DNA of 47,825 nucleotides from an uncultured Marinoscillum sp. (GCA_902605755.1 CACLDR010000009.1:1-47825), one strand, 5' to 3'; counted from the first letter of the stretch, positions 10,201 to 18,904 are shown. Numbers and translations: made by a program. The notes: generated by a model from the sequence alone, not told the origin.

Positions 10201-10409
10201 TTGGATATAGATTACCATCGGCATTTTCTGAAAAATTGGGTATGAGTTCACCAAGAGTCTACGTTAGTGGTCAAAATTTATTTACAATCTCAGGTTATGA
10301 AGGAATTGATCCTGAACAAGGGCGTGATGGATTGATTAGTGCAGGTATTGATAGAGGTACGGCACCACAGTTTAGAACAGTATTACTTGGGTTTTCAGTC
10401 AACTTTTAA
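7212..10409 (+). CDS. SusC/RagA-family TonB-linked outer-membrane transporter
   Basis: The 1065-residue protein is a TonB-dependent channel that, with its SusD partner, pulls oligosaccharides across the outer membrane. It has a signal peptide (MKKKILLLSISLLLMIGSTIAQ) and a carboxypeptidase-regulatory-like beta-sandwich (about 23-105; TGIPGVNVILKGTTSGTITD). A TonB-box-like EEIVVLGY follows, then the plug with NPNDIESMEILKDASAAAIYG and ANGVILITTKKG (about 215-250). The remainder is a 22-strand-type barrel with aromatic strand ends, terminating in LLGFSVNF. The cognate susD begins 11 bases downstream. Substrate cannot be read from the protein; the two GH32-type genes in the locus suggest fructose-containing glycans. 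Confidence 0.95.
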   Translation: MKKKILLLSISLLLMIGSTIAQRAVTGKVTSSDDGTGIPGVNVILKGTTSGTITDFDGNYRLEVPEEGGTLVYSFIGLNSQESVIGSRSVVDIVMTADLAELEEIVVLGYNVQDRTDVTSAIASVDVTNMSKRSTADVTQALQGTVTGVKIKYTDANPGSPINMTIRGVSSPSGTSGSPPLVVVDGVMISGLQNVSFENIVGNGDGNRTTTGLENINPNDIESMEILKDASAAAIYGSRAANGVILITTKKGKKGAPQVSFNAEVGVQTPYKGPETANTEQYMQILQSMYGQDLGGEANDFLMPQAALDYLDDPSQFSSYDWYDLVYSEAFTQTYDVAVSGGGDFGNYRVSAGYKDQDGVALGTGYERINLRANSDFNVSKKLKFGQSIAISNSEVLPEPYAFSRSVMFKAIAQVPHFSPYGINPDPANDPSAPPRTRSFYWGGGDNPEALIRNPLDYANFWSKSDKQSTVTANLYGEYQIISGLKFRLSGSYNRTEGYFKERTRTLSQPEEYFNAERFLNETEIEDSNWNVDNILSYDKTIGKHSINALVGYVAQQFTTRSLSGTKELFLSDITSTFDGPGADPNLTELNGNLEEYRMTSIISSLFYSFDDRYTVNFTFRRDGSSRFDESVRYGDFPGISGGWTLSNEGFWRNSGLSNVINRLKLRASYGVLGRQVTSVYRPQATLSFIPYSLGGGVVNGLMTPGPINPFISWEESKTTNFGVDFGLYEDKLTASVDVFERQTAQLISAIVIPSSAGGGEIQTNDGEINNSGVEIELNFNQDIGPVNVNVGFNATYIWTRLTSIPEDLIYGDGAPEWDVPHVSQTFEGRSPGEFWLIETDGIFKSQAEIDSHVSSDGTVIQPDAQPGDIRFVDANDDGQITSEPEGGDRVFSGLGIAPWNAGLNINATYSNFDLTLSFYGNFGSKVYNGPKYLLEQPFGYDNFSPALLGAYDAATNPNSNFPRNNPNDAGENWNSRPDSDRYLENGNFVKASLIQFGYRLPSAFSEKLGMSSPRVYVSGQNLFTISGYEGIDPEQGRDGLISAGIDRGTAPQFRTVLLGFSVNF

Positions 10410-10420
10410 AAATCAAAAAA

Positions 10421-12220
10421 ATGAAAAAAATAAAATTTATTCATAAAATAATTATATCAATTTTCCTATTTACGGTTTCATCCTGTAGTAATGATTGGCT
10501 CGAAATTGAAAATCCTAACTCAATCACCTCTGGATCTTTTTTTTCGACGGATGATGATTTTGTAATGGCTGTAAATACATTGTTTGGAGATACTGAGGGT
10601 GGATTTAATGAACTTTGGTATGGTGGCTCCGAGGCTTCCAATCTTAGGAGTGATGCCATAGCCTTAGCTGCTGTTGATTTTGCTCAGTTTGCTCAATATT
10701 ATAGTTTTAATAATGATGCATCAAATGGTATTTCCGATGATATTTGGTCTGATGCTTACAGCACCATTTTCAAGGCCAATACAATTTTAAAGCAAATGAA
10801 TAGTTATCAATTTACGGATCCCGATTTAGCGGTATCATTAAATGCACAAATTCATTTTTTTAGGGGAGCTTCATTTTTTAGGATTGCCCATGCTTATGGT
10901 ACTGGTCCTATTCCACTAGATCCAGCTGAAACTGAAGATCAGTTCAATGTAGCTGCTGAAACTGCTGAAAATCTTTACGCACAGGCGATTCAAGATCTTA
11001 CGATTGCAAAAGCTGATTTACCCTCAGAGCAGGAAGAAGTAGGTAGGCCTACAAAAGGTGCTGCTACTGCATTTTTAGGTAAACTTTACCTATATCGCGC
11101 AGGTTATTTAAACGATGACAGTTCATATGGACTTGCTGCCAGTGAGTTTGAAGAGGTCATAACGACTGGAGGATATTCATTAACTGAGAATTGGTTGGAT
11201 AATTTTGTAGCCAGTACTGAGAATAATTCGGAGTCTATATACGAGGCGCAATATGACGTTTATTCTGGTTCATATAATGCTACGCAGCAAAGACCAGGGA
11301 CAGCAAGTGTCCCCGGCATCTCAGGAGAGATAGTTTTCAAACCCTCTGAGTGGATTTTTGAGGAAATGTCAAAAGAGCTCGATAATGACAGCCTTCATGA
11401 TGTTCGATTGTTGCGCACGCTTTATTTTGAAGGTGGATTACCATTATTTGGGGTAAATTTTGCAGATTTGGGAGATGGTTTAGTTTGCGCCTCTGGTGGG
11501 GGTGGTGAAGAAGATTCAGGAGGAGGACTTGAGTGCTGGGAAGAAGACTTTACTGGTGAAGATAGTTATTGGACGTCGGCAGTGGCAGATTTATATCCGG
11601 ATGCCAGAATTACAGAGGTAATGCTAAATGGTTGCTGGGACCCTGTTGCAGAAAGCGAATATGAAAATGTAACTGTTACATTAGATCGTGGCTGCAGCGT
11701 GGTTTTCAACCATTGGGAAGAGTCGATAATAGGTAATGGCTGCGAAGCATCTAATGATGGAGGCAGTTTTTCCGGTTGGTTAAGAAAATATCTCAGTGAA
11801 GATTTGGCATGCTACCCCGTCAATAATGTTAATAATGAAAGAATCATTCGTTATGCAGACATTTTATTGATGTACGCTGAAGCAAACTTTAAGGCTGGAG
11901 GAAATATTACTGCTTCAATAGATGCGGTTAACTTAATTCGAGAACGTGCCAATTTACCGGCTAGCGTCGATTCCAATGGAAATGCTCTAGATGCTACCAA
12001 TATTATGGAAGAAATAGAGCATCAGCGAATAATGGAATTTGTAATGGAGGGAACTAGATACTATGATATGATCCGATGGGGTGTTTTAAAAGAAAGACTA
12101 CAGGCCCACGGTTTTCCAGATGGTGCTGCAACACTTGATGAGGAAAAGCATAAATATTTTCCCATTCCTGTGGGAGAAGTGCTTTATAATGAGCTTATTG
12201 ATCAGAACCCATTATGGTAG
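10421..12220 (+). CDS. SusD/RagB-family surface glycan-binding lipoprotein
   Basis: A lipoprotein signal (IFLFTVSSC, acylated Cys22) is followed by the SusD fold: DWLEIENPNSIT near the N terminus, helical TPR-like repeats including AQIHFFRGASFFRIAHAYG, GRPTKGAATAFLGKLYLYRA, and the C-terminal RYADILLMYAEANFKAG and HQRIMEFVMEGTRYYDMIRWG motifs. It caps the SusC channel and selects the glycan. Between about residues 350 and 470 there is an unusual insert rich in Gly, acidic residues and cysteine (VCASGGGGEEDSGGGLEC, then further C residues), which is probably the ligand-facing loop. It is translated directly behind susC. A structured 3' region follows the stop. Confidence 0.94.
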   Translation: MKKIKFIHKIIISIFLFTVSSCSNDWLEIENPNSITSGSFFSTDDDFVMAVNTLFGDTEGGFNELWYGGSEASNLRSDAIALAAVDFAQFAQYYSFNNDASNGISDDIWSDAYSTIFKANTILKQMNSYQFTDPDLAVSLNAQIHFFRGASFFRIAHAYGTGPIPLDPAETEDQFNVAAETAENLYAQAIQDLTIAKADLPSEQEEVGRPTKGAATAFLGKLYLYRAGYLNDDSSYGLAASEFEEVITTGGYSLTENWLDNFVASTENNSESIYEAQYDVYSGSYNATQQRPGTASVPGISGEIVFKPSEWIFEEMSKELDNDSLHDVRLLRTLYFEGGLPLFGVNFADLGDGLVCASGGGGEEDSGGGLECWEEDFTGEDSYWTSAVADLYPDARITEVMLNGCWDPVAESEYENVTVTLDRGCSVVFNHWEESIIGNGCEASNDGGSFSGWLRKYLSEDLACYPVNNVNNERIIRYADILLMYAEANFKAGGNITASIDAVNLIRERANLPASVDSNGNALDATNIMEEIEHQRIMEFVMEGTRYYDMIRWGVLKERLQAHGFPDGAATLDEEKHKYFPIPVGEVLYNELIDQNPLW

Positions 12221-12785
12221 GAGATAAATAATTTTTATTATTAACAATGCACAGTTTTTTATTAATACACTAACCATTAGGCGAAAATGCTTCTTCTTCA
12301 AATTTTACGCAAATTTCAACTATTGAAATTGTCTTTTGGGAAGTGTATTAATGAAAGACAGATTTTAACTATCTTCCATTACTAATGTAATAAGTTGAAT
12401 TTTTTTTAGGATAAAATTGTTAATTTTACAGTCTAATGTAAATCGAAATTTTTCATTAGAGCAACAGGTCAAAAAAGGGTAGATTTAAAATGTCAAAATA
12501 ATTATGATATAATTTTTCAATTTTTAGGTCTTTGGTGTGCTTAACTAAAAAAATGTCAATTAACTCGGAAAAATTTTAATCAGTAAATTTATATCTCCTA
12601 GAGTCTGCAACTGATCCATATCCTAGTAAATTGGAATTTAACTAACAATAACTTAGATAAAAGCTAATTCTTTGTAAAACATTTTTGATGAATTTTATAA
12701 CCTTCACCGTTTCCTAAAATTTTAATTCGCTCTAAATAACTGTTTGAGAATTTAACTTTTTATTAACACTTTTAATGTCACAATC
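12221..12785. other. Intergenic region downstream of susD
   Basis: No gene is seen in these 565 bases. The first third contains a long nested inverted-repeat structure (12257-12357, listed separately). The remainder is AT-rich. I found no exact -33/-7 promoter pair before the next gene, only the imperfect CATTTTTG at 12680-12687. Confidence 0.45.
12257..12357 (+). other. Predicted three-way-junction RNA structure in the susD 3' region
   Basis: ATTAATACACT (12261-12271) pairs perfectly with AGTGTATTAAT (12342-12352), and flanking T/A and T-G pairs lengthen the stem to about 15 bp. CCA/TGG (12274-12276 with 12337-12339) continues it after a small internal loop. Inside sit two hairpins: GCGAAAAT with ATTTTaCGC (12281-12288/12302-12310, one bulged A) and the perfect AATTTCAA-CTA-TTGAAATT (12312-12330). 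There is no strong T run after it, so it is not a classic terminator. It could protect the susCD mRNA end, be a processing site or attenuator, or be a small RNA. Conservation has not been tested. Confidence 0.4.
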
Positions 12786-15700
12786 ATGATAACAATGAAG
12801 AGAGTAGTGAGTATCTTTAATTCGGGCTATTTTTTTAAATTATTCAGATTTGTGAAATGCTCGATTTTAGCCTCTGGTATGGTTTTTCTCCATGCTTGTA
12901 GTTCAAATCAAGGAATCGAGGGGGCTTGGGATTTTGAAATATTTTTTGATGAAGAACCTATTTTGGGTACTCTCAAATTAGAAAAAGAAAATGATTCTAT
13001 AGTTGGAGTTATACATTCTTTTTTATTGGGTAAGATTGAGTTCGAAGATTTGAAAATTGCCAATGATGAGTTGAATGCAAACTTCAAAAAATTTGGGATG
13101 CAATTTTACTTAAATGGTACATTTGATAATAGTGAATTTAACGGGACTTTAGTTGTAGATGATGATGAACTAATATTTACTGCAACAAGGCAATCATTCG
13201 AGCCAATCATTATTGATAGGTCGAACATCAAATACATGTTATCTGATAATGATTTGCAAGAGACAGAGCTTAATATAGATCATGCGGGAATAATTGAGGA
13301 ATTGAACGAAGAAGCTCTCGAGCGAGGAAGCCGAATATACAATGCAAATTGTATCAATTGTCACGGAAATCCTGATATGGAAGGATCCCTTCCTAATGCG
13401 GCTAAGTTTTGGAAACACACGTTTAAGGCAGGAAATGATCCTTTTTCGATGTACCAAACCATTACAAGGGGATACGGGGCCATGGCGCCACAGTTGAGAC
13501 TTACTCCTCAAGAAAAATATGATGTTATCACTTATATTAGAGAAGAATACATTAGAGATGAAAATAGAGACCAATATTTTAAAACTACACCTGGGTATTT
13601 GGAATATCTACCAAAAGGCACTTCTAGGGGTCCGGCTTCAAAGCCTTACAATCCATGGTCAGACCAGGATTATGGTAATTTTTTCATCAATACCTACGAG
13701 TTGTCAGATGAAGAGACGGGACCTGAGCGTCATCATTCCCCCGGACCTACGCCTTTTCCTGATGAGGACTATTTAAAAAATAATTTCGCCTATAAGGGCA
13801 TAGCTGTAAGGTTGGATAAAGGTGATGGTGGTGTTTCAGCTGGAAAAGCTTGGATGATATTTGATCATGATGTGATGCGGGTTGCTGGAGGTTGGACGGG
13901 AACGGGATTTATAGACTGGGAGGGTATTTTGCTTAATGATAGACATGAAACTTATCCTCGGACAGTAGGAAAACTTCATTTTGAAACTCCAGTTGGTCCT
14001 GGTTGGGCAAATCCCAGTACTGGCTCATTTGATGACTCTAGGTATACAGCAAGGGATGGACGTAAATTTGGGCCACTGCCGAAAAAATGGGCAAATTATA
14101 AAGGTCTATACCATCATGGAGATAAAATTATTTTTTCATACACTGTAGGTAGTGCTGAAATTCTGGAACATTTGGGAATGGAGGAAAAAGATGATCATAT
14201 TGTGTTTACCAGAACACTTAATATTACGCCTTCATCCTCACATTTAAAACTAAAAATAGCATCAGTCGCTAATAATGTTACCATCACTGGAAGTGGGGCC
14301 AGCCTCTCGAAGGAAGATGGTCACATAATTATGAGTGTTGAGAAATTCAAGGAAGCGCGAGTAAAATTATTCATTGCGGATTCAGAAGTCAAAAATTTTG
14401 ATCTAATAGTTAAGGAATCTCCAAAACCCGAATCTTTGTTAAAATTTACAAAGGGAGGCCCTGCGCATTACCCTCAAGTTTTAGAGAGTATTATAGTTAG
14501 AGGTAATAATGATGACCTATTAGCTGTAGATCAGTTGTCTCCACCATTTGAAAATCCTTGGAATGCACGAATGAAATTGAGTGGGATTGATTTTATGAAA
14601 GATGGAAATAGGGCTGTGGCTTGTACTACTGATGGTGACATTTTCTTGATAACTGGTTTAACGAAAGATGGTAATACATTAAAATGGAAGAGAATAGGTT
14701 CAGGGCTTTTCCAACCATTAGGAATCAAAGTATTTGACGAGAAGATTTATGTGACTTGTAGAGACCAACTTGTTCTTTTACGAGACCTAAATGGAGATGA
14801 GGAAACGGACTTTTATGAAAGTTTTAACAATGACCATCAGGTTACTGATCATTTCCACGAATTTGCCATGGGATTACAGGTAGATAAAGAAGGAAATTTT
14901 TATTATGCCAAAAGCGGTAGGCACGCTCGTGAGGCCCTAGTTCCTCAACATGGTACTTTAATAAAAGTCAGTAAAGATGGTAAAAAGTCAGAAATTATTG
15001 CTTCAGGTTTTAGAGCTGCAAATGGTGTTTGTTTAAACCCGGATGGAAGTTTTTTAGTAACGGATCAGCAAGGATATTGGAACCCAATGAATCGTATTAA
15101 TTGGATAGATGTTGGAAAAGAAAATAATTTTTTTGGGAATATGTGGGGATATAACCCTCCCGCTGATTCTAGTGATTTGGCCATGGAACCCCCTATGGTT
15201 TGGGTGGATATGGAATTTGATCGATCACCATCTGAGCTTTTGTGGATTGATAGCGAAAAATGGGGTCCCTTGAATGGAGGGCTTTTGAGTTTTTCTTATG
15301 GTTATGGAAAGATGCAACTGGTATTGCATGAGGAGGTAAATGGACAGAGACAAGGAGGTATTGTTGACATGCCTCAATTGCAATTTTACACTGGTGTTAT
15401 GAGAGGTAGATTCCATCCGGAAGATGGTAATTTGTATTTGTGTGGAATGTCGGCATGGAGTACGTCAAAAAATATGAGAACCGGTGATCTTTATAGGATA
15501 AGATATACTGGTAATCCAGTTAGCGTTCCTATCAAGCTTAATGCAGCAGAGGATGGTATTCAATTATCTTTTGCATCCGAATTAGATGCAGAAAAAGTAG
15601 CCAATCCTGAAAATTTTGAAGTCCAAACCTGGGATATTATTAGAAGTAGTGATTATGGATCAGAAAGATACAATACAAAAATACTTAAGATTGTTAAGGT

Positions 15701-15884
15701 AGAAGTTAGTGATGATAAAAAGAGTGTAAAACTGGTTTTGCCCGATATTAAGCCTATTGATGTGATGACTATTGCGTATAAAGTTATGGATTTAAATGGG
15801 AATTTATTCCAAGGGAAAGTTCAAAACACTATCCATAACTTGGCTGGATCGAGTTCAAAAGAATTGGCAGTTGTGACGAAATAA
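12786..15884 (+). CDS. Lipoprotein with cytochrome c, DUF6797-like and propeller-dehydrogenase-like domains
   Basis: The 1032-residue protein has a lipoprotein signal (GMVFLHACSS); a second in-frame ATG at 12795 is an equally good start. Residues about 45-135 look like a small lipocalin-like beta domain. A class I cytochrome c domain follows, with CINCH at 189-193 and a probable Met ligand in GAMAPQL, so one haem c is bound covalently. Residues about 255-545 resemble DUF6797 (AWMIFDHDVMRVAGGWTGTG). A six-bladed propeller resembling sugar/sorbosone dehydrogenases and PVC-type proteins spans about 560-920 (GFRAANGVCLNPDGSFLVTD, NRINWIDVGKENNFFGN). An Ig-like tail closes it. It would sit in the periplasm, oxidising a substrate and passing electrons through its own haem. 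The substrate and any PQQ-like cofactor are unproven. Confidence 0.75.
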   Translation: MITMKRVVSIFNSGYFFKLFRFVKCSILASGMVFLHACSSNQGIEGAWDFEIFFDEEPILGTLKLEKENDSIVGVIHSFLLGKIEFEDLKIANDELNANFKKFGMQFYLNGTFDNSEFNGTLVVDDDELIFTATRQSFEPIIIDRSNIKYMLSDNDLQETELNIDHAGIIEELNEEALERGSRIYNANCINCHGNPDMEGSLPNAAKFWKHTFKAGNDPFSMYQTITRGYGAMAPQLRLTPQEKYDVITYIREEYIRDENRDQYFKTTPGYLEYLPKGTSRGPASKPYNPWSDQDYGNFFINTYELSDEETGPERHHSPGPTPFPDEDYLKNNFAYKGIAVRLDKGDGGVSAGKAWMIFDHDVMRVAGGWTGTGFIDWEGILLNDRHETYPRTVGKLHFETPVGPGWANPSTGSFDDSRYTARDGRKFGPLPKKWANYKGLYHHGDKIIFSYTVGSAEILEHLGMEEKDDHIVFTRTLNITPSSSHLKLKIASVANNVTITGSGASLSKEDGHIIMSVEKFKEARVKLFIADSEVKNFDLIVKESPKPESLLKFTKGGPAHYPQVLESIIVRGNNDDLLAVDQLSPPFENPWNARMKLSGIDFMKDGNRAVACTTDGDIFLITGLTKDGNTLKWKRIGSGLFQPLGIKVFDEKIYVTCRDQLVLLRDLNGDEETDFYESFNNDHQVTDHFHEFAMGLQVDKEGNFYYAKSGRHAREALVPQHGTLIKVSKDGKKSEIIASGFRAANGVCLNPDGSFLVTDQQGYWNPMNRINWIDVGKENNFFGNMWGYNPPADSSDLAMEPPMVWVDMEFDRSPSELLWIDSEKWGPLNGGLLSFSYGYGKMQLVLHEEVNGQRQGGIVDMPQLQFYTGVMRGRFHPEDGNLYLCGMSAWSTSKNMRTGDLYRIRYTGNPVSVPIKLNAAEDGIQLSFASELDAEKVANPENFEVQTWDIIRSSDYGSERYNTKILKIVKVEVSDDKKSVKLVLPDIKPIDVMTIAYKVMDLNGNLFQGKVQNTIHNLAGSSSKELAVVTK

Positions 15885-15894
15885 AATATATTTG
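15864..15894 (+). promoter_or_regulatory. Likely internal promoter before the MFS gene
   Basis: TTG at 15864-15866, 20 bases, then TATATTTG at 15887-15894 fit the Bacteroidota promoter consensus. The -33 box lies inside the last codons of the preceding gene. A start near 15901 would leave a leader of about 95 bases before the MFS gene. Confidence 0.45.
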
Positions 15895-15995
15895 GTTGAA
15901 AATAGTATTCAGTACTTGCACCAATTGTTATCTAAAAAAAAGTTGTAATTGCATGAATTTATTATGGTGAGTTAAGAATGTTGTAAATAGTAGAT

Positions 15996-17192
15996 ATGAA
16001 TGAGAATAACCACATAAGATTGTTTTATGGCAGTTGTCTTGCCCTAATTACTACTGCACTTTCATTCAGTATAAGAGCCGGTATCCTTCCACAACTAGGA
16101 GAAGAGCTAGACTTATCGGCAGAACAGCTGGGCTACATCAATTCTATGTGGTTTTTAGGTTTTCCGATCTCCATGGTATTTGGAGGTTTAATTTATCATA
16201 AGGTAGGAGGTCAAAAAATTATGCAATTTGCATTTCTTGCTCATGCGATTGGGATCATTATGACCATTTACAGCGGAAATTATGCTGGATTACTTATTTC
16301 GACATTACTAATAGGTCTTGGAAATGGCTGTACTGAGGCGGCCTGTAATCCGATGATTGCAGATGCCTACGAAGGAAATGCAATGAGCAAAATGATGAAT
16401 CGCTTTCACATGTGGTTTCCTGGAGGAATTGTTATCGGTAGTCTTCTTTCGAAATTCATGACTGATTTCGGATTTGGTTGGGAGACCCAGATTTGGATTA
16501 TTCTTCTACCAACACTGTCATATGCTTATCTATTTTATAAGCAGGGATGGCCAGAAGCAAAAATTGAAGAAAAGGCCTCATTGTCGGTAAATTTTAGGGC
16601 CATGCTTTCTCCATTGTTTATTTTTATGATGGCATGTATGTCATTAACAGCTATTTCAGAGTTTGGACCGCAACAGTGGGTGGGCTTAATATTGGCAAAA
16701 AGTGGCGCTCAACCTATGTTGATTTTGGCATTAGTTACTGGCTTGATGGCGGTAGCTAGGTATTTTGGTGGGGATGTTGTGCAAAGGTTTGATCAAACAG
16801 GAGTTCTATTGGGATCAGCCATATTGGCCACGATAGGAATTTTTCTTTTTAGCACACAGACGGGCATAATGGCATACGTTGCAGCAATATTTTTTGCGCT
16901 TGGAATCACTTATTTTTGGCCAAATATGATTGGTTTTATTGCAGATAAAATACCAAAAAGCGGAGCTTTGGGAATGTCTGTAGTTGGAGCGGTAGGTATG
17001 TTCTCCACTTCTATATTTCAACCAATTATAGGAGGCTGGATTGACTCAGATAAAGTAGCGGCAGCAGCTGCAGGTTACAAAGGTGATGAATTAGAACTAA
17101 TCGCCGGCCAAGCTACGCTTGGGAGTATGTTATCTTTTCCAGGAATATTGATTCTGCTTTTTGGTATTCTGTTTTTTTGGATGAAGAAATAA
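15996..17192 (+). CDS. MFS sugar permease (FucP-like)
   Basis: A 398-residue integral inner-membrane protein with about 12 hydrophobic helices, the usual MFS length. The sequence GLIYHKVGGQKIM is the cytoplasmic loop 2-3 motif A region, and GLGNGCTEAACNPMIADAY is a typical helix 4 of the fucose/glucose-galactose permease branch. It probably imports the monosaccharide or modified sugar released in the periplasm by the surrounding hydrolases. The sugar cannot be read from sequence. A probable promoter lies just upstream, and the TIM-barrel epimerase follows after 27 bases. Confidence 0.85.
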   Translation: MNENNHIRLFYGSCLALITTALSFSIRAGILPQLGEELDLSAEQLGYINSMWFLGFPISMVFGGLIYHKVGGQKIMQFAFLAHAIGIIMTIYSGNYAGLLISTLLIGLGNGCTEAACNPMIADAYEGNAMSKMMNRFHMWFPGGIVIGSLLSKFMTDFGFGWETQIWIILLPTLSYAYLFYKQGWPEAKIEEKASLSVNFRAMLSPLFIFMMACMSLTAISEFGPQQWVGLILAKSGAQPMLILALVTGLMAVARYFGGDVVQRFDQTGVLLGSAILATIGIFLFSTQTGIMAYVAAIFFALGITYFWPNMIGFIADKIPKSGALGMSVVGAVGMFSTSIFQPIIGGWIDSDKVAAAAAGYKGDELELIAGQATLGSMLSFPGILILLFGILFFWMKK

Positions 17193-17219
17193 CGTAAATA
17201 ATAAAAATAACTTGATTGA

Positions 17220-18062
17220 ATGAAAATTGGTATGAATATGTTGCTTTGGACAAATTATGTCACTGAGCAACATTTTAGCATTTTTGAAGAATTAAAGAAA
17301 ACCGGCTTTGATGGTGTTGAACTCCCACTAGGAGAAGGAGATGTAGCACATTATTCGATGATAGGTAAGCAAATCTCCAGTCTAGATATGGGAGTTTCTT
17401 GTGTTACTTCTCTATCAGAGAGCACTAATATTGCTAGCCCTAATCGAATGATTAGAGAAGCTGGCCTTGAACGTTTAAAATGGGCCATCGATGTGTCTCA
17501 TGGTGCCGGATCTGAGGTAATTTGTGGACCTTTTCATTCTGCGTTCGCTTATTTCACAAGAGCATTGCCTACTGCGGATGAGAAAAAATGGAGCGCTGAA
17601 ATGCTTCATAAGGCCGGTGATTATGCTCAGCAAGCCGGAATAATGTTAGCGCCAGAAGCATTAAATAGGTTTGAATGTTATTTGGTTAACACTATGTTTG
17701 ACTTGAAAGAATTAGTGAAGTCCGCAAATCATCCAAATGTGGGTGCTATTTATGATACTCACCACGCCAATATGGAAGAGAAAAGTCAGCGCGAAGCCAT
17801 TCATAAAATAGCTCCCTATTTAAAACACGTCCATATAAGTGAGAATGATCGAGGTACTCCGGGCAAGGGCCAAATTAGTTGGGATGAAGTTTTTGATTCA
17901 CTTAGGTCGATTAATTACGATGGATGGCTAACTATTGAAGCTTTCTCGACTATTATACCGGAATTTGCGAATTCAATTAACGTTTGGCGTGATTTTTCGC
18001 CCTCTGACGAGATCTATCAGAAAGGATTTGAGTTCATCAAAAAGGGATGGGGTAAAGCTTAA
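17220..18062 (+). CDS. Sugar epimerase/isomerase, D-tagatose 3-epimerase-like TIM barrel
   Basis: The 280-residue protein belongs to the AP-endonuclease-2/xylose-isomerase-like TIM-barrel superfamily. The four metal and catalytic positions of ketose 3-epimerases are visible: Glu in LAPEALNRFEC, Asp in AIYDTHHAN, His in HVHISENDRGTPGKG, and Glu in LTIEAFS near the C terminus. The HISENDRGTPGKG string is close to that of D-tagatose/D-psicose (allulose) 3-epimerases. That would fit inversion of fructose at C3 in a locus with fructosidase-type genes, but 3-keto-sugar isomerases share the same residues. No signal peptide, so it is cytoplasmic. It lies between the permease and an alpha/beta hydrolase in one run of genes. 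Confidence 0.8.
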   Translation: MKIGMNMLLWTNYVTEQHFSIFEELKKTGFDGVELPLGEGDVAHYSMIGKQISSLDMGVSCVTSLSESTNIASPNRMIREAGLERLKWAIDVSHGAGSEVICGPFHSAFAYFTRALPTADEKKWSAEMLHKAGDYAQQAGIMLAPEALNRFECYLVNTMFDLKELVKSANHPNVGAIYDTHHANMEEKSQREAIHKIAPYLKHVHISENDRGTPGKGQISWDEVFDSLRSINYDGWLTIEAFSTIIPEFANSINVWRDFSPSDEIYQKGFEFIKKGWGKA

Positions 18063-18076
18063 AGTTATTAATTATT

Positions 18077-18877
18077 ATGGGTAATTATGCCGAATCAAGT
18101 GGGGCAAAAATTTATTTTCAATTGCGGGGTCAAGGGGACCCGTTGGTTCTTATTATGGGCTTTGGAGCTGAGGGGAAGGTTTGGGAAAAGCATGTGGCCA
18201 AATATGAAATGCATTTTAATTGTATTTTAATTGATAACAGGGGAGTTGGCCTTTCTGATCAGCCGATAGGTCCCTATACCACTGAAATGATGGCCGATGA
18301 TACAATTGCTGTTATGGATCATTTAGGTATTGAAAAAGCAAGAGTGGCAGGCATTTCAATGGGAGGCGCAATTACACAGCAGTTGGCTCTAAATTATGCT
18401 AATCGAGTGCGCAGCATGGCACTGATTAGTACATGGCCAAGATTTAATAATTATGCGAAAACTGTTTATGAAAACCTGAAAAAATTGAGGGTAACAAGTA
18501 GGGCTAATGATTTTATGGAATTATTGCAACTGTGGATTTTTGCACCGCCTTTTTATGAAAATGGTATGAACGAGCTCAGACTAGGACAGGAGGGAGCAGC
18601 ATCCAATTTAAACCCTCAAACTCAGGAAGGTTTTGAGGGACAACTAGATGCTTGTATCCATCATGATACTGTTTCAAGGCTACCAGAAATCAATATTCCA
18701 ACACTTATTACAGTTGGTAACATGGATATTTTTACTCCTCCTGAATTTTCAAAAATGTTACATAAAGGAATAAAGAATTCAAGCTATATATCATTTCCAG
18801 GCGGGGGACATGTTCATCATTGGGAGGATTTAGAAAAGTTCAATAAGGTCACTAAAGAATTTTTTATGCAGAATTAA
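18077..18877 (+). CDS. Alpha/beta hydrolase (lactonase/esterase-like)
   Basis: A 266-residue cytoplasmic alpha/beta-hydrolase. The oxyanion region is MGFGAEGKVW, and the nucleophile elbow GISMGG carries the catalytic Ser. The acid is probably the Asp in TVGNMDIFTPPEF and the base the first His of GGHVHHWE. DNRGVGLSDQP is the conserved strand-4 turn of 3-oxoadipate enol-lactonase-like and haloperoxidase-like members. It follows the epimerase by 14 bases. A sugar-lactone or ester substrate is possible, but this family is too broad to call one. Confidence 0.75.
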   Translation: MGNYAESSGAKIYFQLRGQGDPLVLIMGFGAEGKVWEKHVAKYEMHFNCILIDNRGVGLSDQPIGPYTTEMMADDTIAVMDHLGIEKARVAGISMGGAITQQLALNYANRVRSMALISTWPRFNNYAKTVYENLKKLRVTSRANDFMELLQLWIFAPPFYENGMNELRLGQEGAASNLNPQTQEGFEGQLDACIHHDTVSRLPEINIPTLITVGNMDIFTPPEFSKMLHKGIKNSSYISFPGGGHVHHWEDLEKFNKVTKEFFMQN

Positions 18878-18904
18878 CATTCATGATTTTAAAAATAAAA
18901 ATAT

